Assembly (NCBI GenBank): GCA_964389925.1
Contig: CAYMGE010000021.1
Coordinates: 5,165-69,164 of the forward strand
Origin: CALECP01 sp964389925
GTDB lineage: Bacteria; Chloroflexota; Anaerolineae; Promineifilales; Promineifilaceae
DNA: 64,000 nucleotides
Direction of reading: 5' to 3'
Shown piece by piece: positions 49,979-58,344 of the stretch; position 1 is the first letter of the stretch; each line of letters opens with the position of its first letter. A model generated the notes under the pieces. It worked only from the letters and a program-made list of their open reading frames with translations. It searched no databases and was not told the origin of the DNA. The position numbers were made by a program, and so were the translations under genes.

Positions 49979-50790
49979 CAAAAAAAGTAGGGCTTGCACT
50001 CGGCGGTGGTGGCGTGCGCGGTTTGGCGCACATTGGCGTGCTTAAAGTTTTAGAGCGGGAAAACATCCCGATTGACCTCATCGCTGGCACGAGCGCGGGA
50101 GGGTTGATTGGCGGTGCGTATGCTCACGGCATGTCAGTTGAAGAAATCGAGGGGGAGATCGAGGAGATGCGTTCGCCACTCAAACTGGCAAAATTGATGG
50201 ACAGCGGCGTGTTTCAAACCAAAAACGGGCTTCTGTCAGGCGAACAAATCGTCAGCTACTTTACCGAGCTGTTGGGTGAAGGCCTGACATTTGACGACAT
50301 GAAAATCCCGTTTGCCGCTGTTGCTATCTCACTTGAAGATGGCAAAGAAGTTGTTCTATCATCGGGCGAACTGATCTCAGCGATGCGTGCCTCAATGTCT
50401 GTTCCCGGCTTTTTCGAGCCATGCGAGCGTGATGATTTACGGTTGATCGACGGCGGCATTTTGAACAATGTGCCGGCCGATGTCGTCCGTGAAATGGGGG
50501 CAGATGTCGTGATTGCGGTTGACGTGACATTCCCAATTGACATGGAAAGCAGTTCGCTGCTCGACATCGGAATGGGTGAAGAGCTTTGGCAGACGATTGT
50601 CATCATGCTGAACAACATAACAGAACGTCGGCTAAAAGAGAGTGCGCCGGAGGTGTTAATTCGGCCGACTCTCCCCCCCGATGTGTCGATGTTTGCAGGG
50701 TTTGGCAAGGCAGACGAGATCATCGCGGCGGGTGTAGGGGCAGCAGAGGCAGCACTTGCTGACATTCAAAGCGCGTTGTCTACCTCATAA
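49975..50790 (+). CDS. Patatin-like phospholipase (RssA type)
   Basis: A 271-residue serine hydrolase. It has the oxyanion loop LGGGGVRGLAHIGVLKVL, the nucleophile elbow GTSAGG (GxSxG), and the catalytic Asp in DGGILNNVPADVV. The family cleaves phospholipid acyl chains by a Ser-Asp dyad. No signal peptide, so it is cytoplasmic. It is coupled to the lipid kinase upstream and overlaps the convergent radical SAM gene by 11 bp at its 3' end. Confidence 0.92.
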   Translation: MTKKVGLALGGGGVRGLAHIGVLKVLERENIPIDLIAGTSAGGLIGGAYAHGMSVEEIEGEIEEMRSPLKLAKLMDSGVFQTKNGLLSGEQIVSYFTELLGEGLTFDDMKIPFAAVAISLEDGKEVVLSSGELISAMRASMSVPGFFEPCERDDLRLIDGGILNNVPADVVREMGADVVIAVDVTFPIDMESSSLLDIGMGEELWQTIVIMLNNITERRLKESAPEVLIRPTLPPDVSMFAGFGKADEIIAAGVGAAEAALADIQSALSTS

Positions 50791-51706
50791 GCTTTTGCTG
50801 ACTCACATACGGCGACCTGATCGGTATTTCGACACGCAGTTCATCGTTTGGAAGGACGGGAATACGTTCGAGAATTTGGTCTCCGTAAATGGCACGTTGA
50901 TTGAGATGTGGAAGATGAACGTAGCCGATGTGACAGCCACAGGTCGTGTTGGTGCAGGTGCGCGGTTGCAGCGCGGCACGCCAGTCGTCGTGATAGATAT
51001 TGGCGAGTGGTTCACGGATGAAATGGCAGCGACGCATGTTGCCGTCGCCATCAATTGAGACAACGCTTTCGCCGGCGTTGCACCAATAGTCTGCGCTGGG
51101 GTGGCGCAACGTGTTGAGCGGAAAGAGGGGGTCGATTGTGGTGTAATGCTTGAGGAGGTCGGCCGAATAGTATCCCTCTACCCGTTTATACGCATTGATC
51201 CACACATATAAATCCGGCGGCAACGCATCGCGTAGCTTTTGAATTTCGTCCTCATGTTCACGTAGCCCAACCACGCCGACGCTAACCGCCACCCCATGCG
51301 CCCGCGCTGTCATAACTTGCTCGACAAACGCCTCCCGCGTCGTCTCCGTCGGATGGAAGGTCGCCCATAGTGCAGCCTTTTTCACATTACATGCTGATAA
51401 CCAGTCAAAGCGACAGGCTAAGTTAGTCTGAATGGCGACCTTTTCGACGTGTGACAGCTGTGTTAAGTTGCTAAATGCCTGCTGATAGCGGCGATGATGG
51501 AGAGCCTCTCCCCACGGTGTGAACAAAATGCCGATGGTGCGATCTGTTGTTTTATGTGTGACCCAATCGACAAAGCGATTGAGCGCAACTGCATCTGCAC
51601 GATGCTCGGCCGCCGTCTCATTATGTTTGGCAAATGGGCAATAGGTGCAGCCATAATTACAGCTTGAGAGAGGGCCACGATAGAGGATGCGTAACGTCTT
51701 GTGCAT
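50780..51706 (-). CDS. STM4011 family radical SAM protein
   Basis: A 308-residue protein opening LRILYRGPLSSCNYGCTYCP, an exact match to the STM4011 family entrance with the CxxxCxxC cluster loop (CNYGCTYC). Later Cys-rich segments (CTNTTCGCHIGY, NMRRCHF) suggest an auxiliary Fe-S or metal site. It is the last gene of the five-gene STM4011-4015 locus, starting 3 nt after STM4012. The reaction is not known. The 3' end overlaps the patatin gene on the other strand by 11 bp. Confidence 0.92.
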   Translation of the reverse strand: MHKTLRILYRGPLSSCNYGCTYCPFAKHNETAAEHRADAVALNRFVDWVTHKTTDRTIGILFTPWGEALHHRRYQQAFSNLTQLSHVEKVAIQTNLACRFDWLSACNVKKAALWATFHPTETTREAFVEQVMTARAHGVAVSVGVVGLREHEDEIQKLRDALPPDLYVWINAYKRVEGYYSADLLKHYTTIDPLFPLNTLRHPSADYWCNAGESVVSIDGDGNMRRCHFIREPLANIYHDDWRAALQPRTCTNTTCGCHIGYVHLPHLNQRAIYGDQILERIPVLPNDELRVEIPIRSPYVSQQKLMR

Positions 51707-51709
51707 AAT

Positions 51710-52978
51710 TTATGAGAGCGCGAATTCGGCCGAAAGTCCCCTGACTCGTTCCGAATAAAACAATGGCCCCACACCATCCGACCACGCGACCCCTTTTTCA
51801 GTCAATTCCCATCGCTGATCTTTTTGCTCAATATAATCATCCAACGTTTGCAGTTGTGGAAACTGTTGCGCCACCTCGACACCAAAATGGCTGGCAAACT
51901 TTTGCCCGTCGAGACCTTCCGCGCTAAGTAGGGACTTGAGCAGATAACGACGTTGTTGCTCCTCTTCATTGAGAAAAAATCCATAATCGACGTGGCAGAA
52001 GTCACGCTTGACCCAATCGTGTAGGATGTCGCGGACAGATGAGCGGCCGACGGCATATTCGCTCGAATAATGTAGCGTGCGCGTGTAGGAGCGTGCGCCA
52101 CAGCCTAATCCGATCATGCCATCCTCTTGACAGGTGTAACGAGCGTTTGTTTGAGGCACGTGGTCGATGCGCTCAAAGTGGCGCATCGTGTGTTGCCGAT
52201 AGCCATTCGCCAGTAAAAAGTCACGTCCTGCGTAATAGAGCATCAGTCGCTGGTCGTCCCATTCGCGCTGCATTTTGTCCATGCCGGTCAACGGTCGCAC
52301 GTAGAGCGGATAGAGATAAAGCTGTTCAGGCGCAAAGGTGAGGGCATGACGCAGCGAGTCAAGCCAGCTTGTTTTTGTTTGATGCGGATTGCCGTAGATA
52401 AGGTCGATGTTGCGGGTTGGGAAATGCCGCATGTTATGCAAAGCGCGTTCAACGGTGGGGTTGCGCTGGGGTCGGCCGATGCCATTCAACTCCATCTGCA
52501 CAAAACTCTGCACGCCGATACTGACGCGATCTACACCGTGTTCGCGCAACAGAGCCAATCGGTCTGGCGTTGCCGTCTGTGGCGACGTTTCAACCGAAAC
52601 GGGAATGCTTGCTAGATCAACCCCAAAAACATCCTCCGCAATTGCCAACACACGCGCCAACTCATCCCCCGCCAAATAGGTTGGCGTTCCGCCTCCGATG
52701 GCAACCTGCGCGATAGCTGCGTCGGGCAGCGCGGCGCGGACGATCTCAGCCTGTCGCCAAAGCGCATCGAGGTACATTTGCGTAAACGATTGTGCGGGGT
52801 TTGCGGTTGTGAATAGGTTGCAAAAGCCACAACGCATGTCGCAAAATGGAATATGGATGTAGAGGAAGAGGTGGTCGCGCGGCTCGTTTGCCCAAACGGC
52901 TTCGAGCGGGGTGGGCGTGATCGGTCGATACGCCATCTTGTGGGGATAGGCATAAGTGTAAGCAGTGTAGGGATTCAT
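51710..52978 (-). CDS. STM4012 family radical SAM protein (HemN-like)
   Basis: A 422-residue radical SAM protein resembling oxygen-independent coproporphyrinogen oxidase. Opening PYTAYTYAYPHKMAYRP, the LFLYIHIPFCDMRCGFCNL cluster loop (CxxxCxxC) and VAIGGGTPTYLAGDEL are family hallmarks. HemN-like relatives generally act on small molecules, but the STM4012 substrate is unknown. It overlaps the stop of the STM4013 gene by ATGA. In many genomes it travels with STM4011, 4013, 4014 and 4015. Confidence 0.92.
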   Translation of the reverse strand: MNPYTAYTYAYPHKMAYRPITPTPLEAVWANEPRDHLFLYIHIPFCDMRCGFCNLFTTANPAQSFTQMYLDALWRQAEIVRAALPDAAIAQVAIGGGTPTYLAGDELARVLAIAEDVFGVDLASIPVSVETSPQTATPDRLALLREHGVDRVSIGVQSFVQMELNGIGRPQRNPTVERALHNMRHFPTRNIDLIYGNPHQTKTSWLDSLRHALTFAPEQLYLYPLYVRPLTGMDKMQREWDDQRLMLYYAGRDFLLANGYRQHTMRHFERIDHVPQTNARYTCQEDGMIGLGCGARSYTRTLHYSSEYAVGRSSVRDILHDWVKRDFCHVDYGFFLNEEEQQRRYLLKSLLSAEGLDGQKFASHFGVEVAQQFPQLQTLDDYIEQKDQRWELTEKGVAWSDGVGPLFYSERVRGLSAEFALS

Positions 52979-53757
52979 GGCTTCAAAACAAACTCAGCAT
53001 AAGGCACAGTATAGACAACCTCATGCCCAATTCGATGACCGACATACCCATCTTCGCCATATGCCGTGCCGTGATCGGCGCAGAGAATTACAAAGGTCTC
53101 CCCTCGTCGTTTTAACACGGTGAAGAGTGGCGGCAGTTGGGAATCGACATAGGCAAGCGCGGCTTGCTGAGTGCTGGGGCTATCTTCCGTTGCGCCATCG
53201 ACAAAAATACAGTTGGGTTGATGCAGGGCAGAGATGTTGATAAAGAGGAAGAAGCGTTTGTCGAGCGACAAGGCGTTTAGTGAAAAAATAGCTTGTGTGA
53301 TCTGGTGACGAGTGGACTCGGCCGAGGCCACGCCCATCTCGGCCGACCAGTGACTTTCGGCAAACAGGTTGGGGAGGGTGCGACCAAGCGGTGTTTGCTG
53401 GTTGAAAAAACCGACACCGCCGATACAGAGTGTGTGATAGTCGGCCGATGCAAACCCGCTCACAATATCCGGTGTATCAAAAACAATTGTCTCATCAGTC
53501 GTTGTCTCACTGCCCAAAAATCGGGCAGCAAAGCGGCGTGGATGGCGACCGGGCGCAAGCGGTGTTGGCAAAAAACCCGCAAAAAAGGCATGGTGCGCGG
53601 CATAGGTAAAACTGCCCGGCGTATGGCGTGCCTCCCAGCCATTGGGCATATAGCGTTGCAAACAAGGTGTTTCGCCCGCTGCCAGTGCGCGACGTGCCAC
53701 ATCTAGGCGCAGCGTGTCAAGCGTAATAAAGAGAAAGTTCTGCTGATGCAAGATCAT
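52975..53757 (-). CDS. STM4013/SEN3800 family hydrolase (sulfatase/phosphatase fold)
   Basis: A 260-residue protein of the alkaline phosphatase/sulfatase superfamily. The start is set at the ATG on 53757; the reading could extend slightly upstream. Landmarks: NFLFITLDTLRLDVA, the GWEARHTPGSFTYAAHHAFFAGFLPTP block typical of STM4013, and the metal-site CADHGTAYGEDGYVGHRIGHE. The Asp/His metal ligands look intact; no signal peptide. Exact substrate (phosphate, sulfate or phosphonate ester) unknown. Confidence 0.9.
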   Translation of the reverse strand: MILHQQNFLFITLDTLRLDVARRALAAGETPCLQRYMPNGWEARHTPGSFTYAAHHAFFAGFLPTPLAPGRHPRRFAARFLGSETTTDETIVFDTPDIVSGFASADYHTLCIGGVGFFNQQTPLGRTLPNLFAESHWSAEMGVASAESTRHQITQAIFSLNALSLDKRFFLFINISALHQPNCIFVDGATEDSPSTQQAALAYVDSQLPPLFTVLKRRGETFVILCADHGTAYGEDGYVGHRIGHEVVYTVPYAEFVLKP

Positions 53758-53789
53758 TACAAATGTCAAGAAAGCGGCTTTTTCGCAAG

Positions 53790-53883
53790 ACCCTCACCCC
53801 AAGGCTAGCGGGGGATAAGACACTTCTTGCTCTATCTCCCTAACGCAATATCCTTTGCGCGGGAGATGGGTTGGGGTGAGGGT
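53790..53883. repeat. Palindromic repeat overlapping the 3' end of the STM4014 gene
   Basis: ACCCTCACCCCAA (53790-53802) pairs with TTGGGGTGAGGGT (53871-53883). Between them ATCTCCC and GGGAGAT form an inner pair. This is the widespread CTCACCCCAACCC-type dispersed repeat, whose translation gives the familiar NPHPNPSPA tail. It lies in the STM4013-4014 gap and supplies the last residues of STM4014. Confidence 0.6.
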
Positions 53884-55021
53884 TTTTGTATTTTTCAATG
53901 CCAGAACAAAACCGCCCGTAAAATTGACGCGCTTCCGTCTCATAGGTGTCTCTCCCATCGACGCGCACCGTTGGCAGCAAGTCGCCAAAAGCGTTGAGTT
54001 CTAGCACGTAATGACGACGTAGAGTGCTTGCGAAGAGTAGATCAACGCCCGCGTAGAACGCATCGGGAAGGCAGGCAACGGCACGCTCACACGTTGTCTG
54101 TGCGGCACGCCAGCGTTCTTCGCCTATGTACGCGATCAATGTTTCAATAGGCAAGCGGTCATTGAGCAGGTGGAGATTAGTAAATGGCGTGCGGCTGAGA
54201 CGCACGATGCTATGCTGGGCTTTGCCGTTGATGACGACGATACGCACATCGAATGACTGTTGTCCCTGCAAGCTCGCTTTGGGTATCCAACGTTCGACGT
54301 GAACGCGCTGGCGACAGATGGTGTCGATTAAGCGGGGGATTTCGGCCGACCCACGCAAAACCCGTATCCGCCGACTATTAAATAGCTTTCCATCTACTGC
54401 CTGCTCAACCGTTGTCGTCGCTTTTTCCTGTCGCCCGTTTGTCTCATAAGCAATCATGCCCGACGCGCTGGAGCCATGCGTTGGCTTGATGAAAACACGC
54501 CGTATCCGAGCTGCTTGCATTTCAGCACGAAGCTGATCGTAGCTTGCAATAGGTGGGAGAAAAGGAGGGGTGGGAATGTTTTTGGCGTGCAAAATCTGTT
54601 GTGTTGCTCGTTTATCGAACATCATGCGAATCCCCTCTGTACCGTTCATGATATGATGAGGTGGAGCTATCACACGTTGCATGTCAATGAGATCAAGCGC
54701 GGCACACAAGCCCAGATACCACTGACGGGTCGAGAAAAGCTGCCCTTTTGCGAGCGGTTCATCAAGCGTTTTTATATACTCTGATTCGACAAGTGGTGCG
54801 CCACGCTTGAGAAGCAGGCGGTTTGTTTCGTCAGATTTGCCGGGCGACTCAATACGCAGAACATCTCCCGGCTGCAAACAAGCCTCTAGTCGGACGCGCC
54901 CTATGAGTAAATCGGTATATGTGACGAGCTTGGCAGGCGGAAGCGCAAGGCGGGAGAGAGCCGCCTGCCAGAGTTGGATGCGACGGTCATCGGCCGAGCC
55001 GATAACAACAAATCTACTCAC
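53840..55021 (-). CDS. STM4014 family ATP-grasp protein
   Basis: About 393 residues from a GTG start (55019-55021) that overlaps the STM4015 stop as GTGAGTAG; an ATG at 55054 is an alternative. The family opening is FVVIGSADDRRIQLWQAAL; then ESPGKSDETN, an ATP-grasp core (FIKPTHGSSASG; RIVVINGKAQHSIVR) and a metal site GVDLLF...LELNAFGD. ATP-grasp enzymes ligate carboxylates to amines, so peptide-bond-like ligation is likely. The last ~15 residues (NPHPNPSPAQ) derive from a dispersed repeat and may not be native. Confidence 0.88.
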   Translation of the reverse strand: MSRFVVIGSADDRRIQLWQAALSRLALPPAKLVTYTDLLIGRVRLEACLQPGDVLRIESPGKSDETNRLLLKRGAPLVESEYIKTLDEPLAKGQLFSTRQWYLGLCAALDLIDMQRVIAPPHHIMNGTEGIRMMFDKRATQQILHAKNIPTPPFLPPIASYDQLRAEMQAARIRRVFIKPTHGSSASGMIAYETNGRQEKATTTVEQAVDGKLFNSRRIRVLRGSAEIPRLIDTICRQRVHVERWIPKASLQGQQSFDVRIVVINGKAQHSIVRLSRTPFTNLHLLNDRLPIETLIAYIGEERWRAAQTTCERAVACLPDAFYAGVDLLFASTLRRHYVLELNAFGDLLPTVRVDGRDTYETEARQFYGRFCSGIEKYKNPHPNPSPAQRILR

Positions 55022-55925
55022 CGACCGCCACGAATCGCCACTCGTCCTCATCATCGCCCTGTGCTTCGCTCACGTCAACAGAAATGGGCAATTCGCGCAA
55101 TCCATCCATCAATTTATCAGACAGATAGTGGCGGTGCAGGTCGAGCTTTTTAAGTCCGCGCACTCGTTCGGAGTTTTGTAAAGCGCGACCGCCCACATCG
55201 GTCAACACGCCCAAGGAAAGATCAAGTGTTTCGATTTGATCGAGTAGGGGCGAATTGACAATCGTTGTGGCGATTTCATCAGCAATTTGGGCATTGCGAA
55301 GACCAAGATAGCGCAAATTAGGAAACAGATTTTCTGTCAACAGCGGGGCAAAGTGTTCTACCTCAACGGTGCGCCCATATTCCTCTGTGCCAATCCATAG
55401 TTCGAGATGCTGCAAATTGGGCAAGTCTGATTGCAAAATATCCTGCACGACTTCACGATTGAGGCCGCCTGTTTCAATCACGAGGCGTGTTAGGTTGGTG
55501 TGTTCGATTCGGCCGAGACGTAATCCATTGCCCCCACGCACCCCAAAATGGGTCAACGCTGGATACGCTGCGAAGAGCGCACCTAAGTTTGATTGACTGA
55601 TCCATGAAATCTCATTTTCTTCGTAAGTAATATCACCGATGAAAAGCGCGTGTAGATTTGGCAACTTATCCGCGGCGTTCACCAAATTATCGACCGCTAT
55701 ACCTGAGGTTTTGTCATAGTATTCGCCCATCCATGCACCGGCCACAAACCCGTGCATCTGTTCCGCAAGCGGATCATTCGTAAGCTGTTTGAACTTCTCT
55801 TCCCAATCTGAATCATCCCAGCTAATGCTGATGCGATAGATATAGTTTGGTTTTTCAATGCCTTTGTCTGGGTCAAAATCGCGTACAGGATGACCTGCAT
55901 AATAGGTAAGGTGTCTTGAAATCAT
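55014..55925 (-). CDS. STM4015 family leucine-rich repeat protein
   Basis: A 303-residue protein. The diagnostic STM4015 segments are present: ALFIGDITYEENEISWISQSN, GVRGGNGLRLG, VIETGGLNREVV, LPNLQHLELWIGTEEYG and NLRYLGLRNAQIADEIA, then DLSLGVLTDVGGRAL. The fold is an LRR-like solenoid. It is the first gene of the STM4015-4011 operon and may be the target, scaffold or carrier for the enzymes below it. It has no signal peptide. Promoter region at 55926-56056 shows nothing decisive. Confidence 0.9.
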   Translation of the reverse strand: MISRHLTYYAGHPVRDFDPDKGIEKPNYIYRISISWDDSDWEEKFKQLTNDPLAEQMHGFVAGAWMGEYYDKTSGIAVDNLVNAADKLPNLHALFIGDITYEENEISWISQSNLGALFAAYPALTHFGVRGGNGLRLGRIEHTNLTRLVIETGGLNREVVQDILQSDLPNLQHLELWIGTEEYGRTVEVEHFAPLLTENLFPNLRYLGLRNAQIADEIATTIVNSPLLDQIETLDLSLGVLTDVGGRALQNSERVRGLKKLDLHRHYLSDKLMDGLRELPISVDVSEAQGDDEDEWRFVAVGE

Positions 55926-56056
55926 AGCTATTTCGCCTAATTAATGTTTTCAGGCAGGATAGCATAAAAGTAGCTCTATGGGGCATATAGCCGAAGACTC
56001 TTTTTCCAGTTACCAAGATATCATAGCATTATTACAGGACATGCCAAAATCGCATC

Positions 56057-58057
56057 CTATTCTTTCAGCTTCCACCTGAGAGACAGTAGTGTGGCAAGAA
56101 AAACTGTCACTATGCCAAACAGTATCTCAGCTTTTGGTGTCGCATCAGCTCCAATCAAAGAAATAGCGGTTGGAACTCCCGAACTTACCATAGCGATAAA
56201 CTCTATATGACGGAAGGTGTCTCCGTCATTCTCTACATCTTCCAACAGGTATTCCCACGCACCAAGCGGCACGCTGTTGTCTGTGTACTGATAGACAGCC
56301 CCTTGTCCCTGTGTGCCACGCGAGGCGATCAACTCACTGTTGACTGGTAGCCAAGCATCGCGGCTATGTGCTGCACGACGATAGATATAGAATCCGGCAT
56401 GATCCTTTTCTTGAGCAGTTTCCCAATTGAGGGTCACAGAGCTATCGCTATTCGCAACTGCGTTGAAATAGTTCAAGGTGACAGAGGTCGGTGATGTTGT
56501 ATCTGCCGTTGGCATCGTAACCCGACTTGCATCACTCACATTCCAATTATTCGTGAAGTCAGCAATAGCTGCTAAAAGCGTCGCTTTTGAACCAGATGTC
56601 ACAGATAAATCGTAAACAGCGTTATTCACCTCTGGATTGCCTTCAACAAAATTGGTTAGACCTGTTGGCTGTGCGGATGTCTCTGGGTCATCGGCATTGC
56701 TATCCCAACTACCGTTCATTTGAATGGCATATAGAAATGTCGTTGCACGCGGTGCGGTTTCTTGATAGACGATGATTTGATCGCCACTTTCGGATAAGCC
56801 AAATGTTCCCGCTGATTTAGCGATGTTACCCGCACTGACTGATGGGGTAGAGGCATTATCAACGACAAATATCCAGCCAAATGGATAGGTTCTATCGGCC
56901 GTCCAAGTCAAAACTCCCTCACCTGTTCGGAAAGAACCACTGCTCTGCCACCCCTTATCTGTAAACCTGATCTCTGTCCCGTTGCCTATCTCAGCCAAAA
57001 TCACAAAGGCAAACTGGTCTGGGTTGGCGCTGTTATAGCCGATGATAGCCACATCTCCGTCAGTCAGTGTCGTCGGATTGAGAGGAATATCAACTGTAAA
57101 GCTGAATGTGTAATCAGATGCCATATTATCCGGCGGATCATCACTATCATTGTCCGTTACATCCGTCGCCTCGATGGTCACAGTGCAATTTTCGCCTTCT
57201 GCAAAATCAGCGTGTGGCAATGTCCACGTTGTCGCGCCTCCCGTTGGGGTGACTGTTTGTGTGCCAGAGGACGTACAGGTAATCGTCACATCACTGACGA
57301 ACGAAACAGCCTCATTAAACGTCACCATGATGGCGGCATCTGACGCGACGTTTTCCGCACCGTTGGCAGGTGTTGTGCTTGTGATGTTGGGAGCTGCCTC
57401 GACACACGTGCCATCAAGTAGGATATCATCGACATTCCAAAACTCAGCAGAGTCATTATTAATTGCTACCACTCGAAGCGCAACGCTATTTGTCGCATCG
57501 TCAATGTTCACAACCAATGTTGAGTAGTTGTTGGTGTTTGTGCCACCTTGCGGTGCTTGTTGGCTGACGGGTGTTCCTGCATCAGTTGTGGCAGTTAACG
57601 TTGCATCATAGCCCCAGCGCGCGTTACTTTTCCCTGTTAGTTGGATATCGGCCGTTGCCGGAAACCCGCTCCCTGTATCGACAAACAGGCTAATGCTATC
57701 CCCACCATCAGCACCATTACCACTTGTTGCCGATGTGCTTGAGACACGGACAGTGAGGCTGACACCTGTGCAGTTGCTAACATCCTGAGCGATTAGATCG
57801 AGCGTGGCTATTGCATTGTTGACCTGCCAAGCGTTGCTCCCATTGAGAATGCGTTGATTTGCAGGGGCATCACCACTGCCCGTCGCAGCGGAGATATTGG
57901 TTGAGCCTGCTGAGATACCCCAACTATCGCCAGCTTCAAACCCTTGAAAAAGGATAGTGGCGGTTGGGGCAGCTAGGCTGGGATTCGGCCGAAGTCCCCA
58001 CACAAAAACAAACGTTGCAAATATCAAACTATAGCGAACAATAGGCGACTGGATCAT
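56057..58057 (-). CDS. Secreted Ig-like protein with PTA-type C-terminal anchor
   Basis: A 666-residue protein; AAGGAG lies 7 nt before the ATG. Signal peptide (YSLIFATFVFVWGL). Order: an N-terminal jelly-roll-like domain with FQGFEAGDSWG; a bacterial Ig-like (Big_5/SbsA) domain (TTPANGAENVASDAAIMVTFNEAV); a domain with GDVAIIGYNSANPDQFAFVIL and GTEIRFTDKGW; then the FN3-like DSSVTLNWETAQEKDHAGFYIYR. The C-terminus is VPTAISLIGADAT, a hydrophobic helix (ILFGIVTVFLATLLSL) and RWKLKE. It is a surface protein without a catalytic motif. The PTA-type tail matches the secretome island at 9-20 kb. Confidence 0.78.
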   Translation of the reverse strand: MIQSPIVRYSLIFATFVFVWGLRPNPSLAAPTATILFQGFEAGDSWGISAGSTNISAATGSGDAPANQRILNGSNAWQVNNAIATLDLIAQDVSNCTGVSLTVRVSSTSATSGNGADGGDSISLFVDTGSGFPATADIQLTGKSNARWGYDATLTATTDAGTPVSQQAPQGGTNTNNYSTLVVNIDDATNSVALRVVAINNDSAEFWNVDDILLDGTCVEAAPNITSTTPANGAENVASDAAIMVTFNEAVSFVSDVTITCTSSGTQTVTPTGGATTWTLPHADFAEGENCTVTIEATDVTDNDSDDPPDNMASDYTFSFTVDIPLNPTTLTDGDVAIIGYNSANPDQFAFVILAEIGNGTEIRFTDKGWQSSGSFRTGEGVLTWTADRTYPFGWIFVVDNASTPSVSAGNIAKSAGTFGLSESGDQIIVYQETAPRATTFLYAIQMNGSWDSNADDPETSAQPTGLTNFVEGNPEVNNAVYDLSVTSGSKATLLAAIADFTNNWNVSDASRVTMPTADTTSPTSVTLNYFNAVANSDSSVTLNWETAQEKDHAGFYIYRRAAHSRDAWLPVNSELIASRGTQGQGAVYQYTDNSVPLGAWEYLLEDVENDGDTFRHIEFIAMVSSGVPTAISLIGADATPKAEILFGIVTVFLATLLSLRWKLKE

Positions 58058-58296
58058 CTCGCTCTCCTTAAATTAGCAATTGAAATTCTGCACGCCGCTT
58101 GATAGCAAAAAATCAGTACGAAACCTACCAGAATATCTTTCGGCAATCTCCTGCCTCAAAACAAACGCGCTGCAAATATAACGGATGCTGGCGTGATGGA
58201 ACAATTTTTTCTGTTCGGGCAGCAACAGTTTATAACGACTCTATAATGTTTTTCAGTAGGTGAAGTGAGCGTCCTAGACAAACTACAAGTAGTCAC

Positions 58297-58333
58297 GGCG
58301 CAGCCCCATCCCAAGCAGATTTGGAGCTGCGCC
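58297..58333. terminator. Hairpin after ileS
   Basis: GGCGCAGC (58297-58304) pairs with GCTGCGCC (58326-58333), 11 nt beyond the ileS stop. No T-run on the minus strand, so an intrinsic terminator is only possible, not certain. The rest of 58058-58344 shows no gene. Confidence 0.45.
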
Positions 58334-58344
58334 AGTAAACCCAA

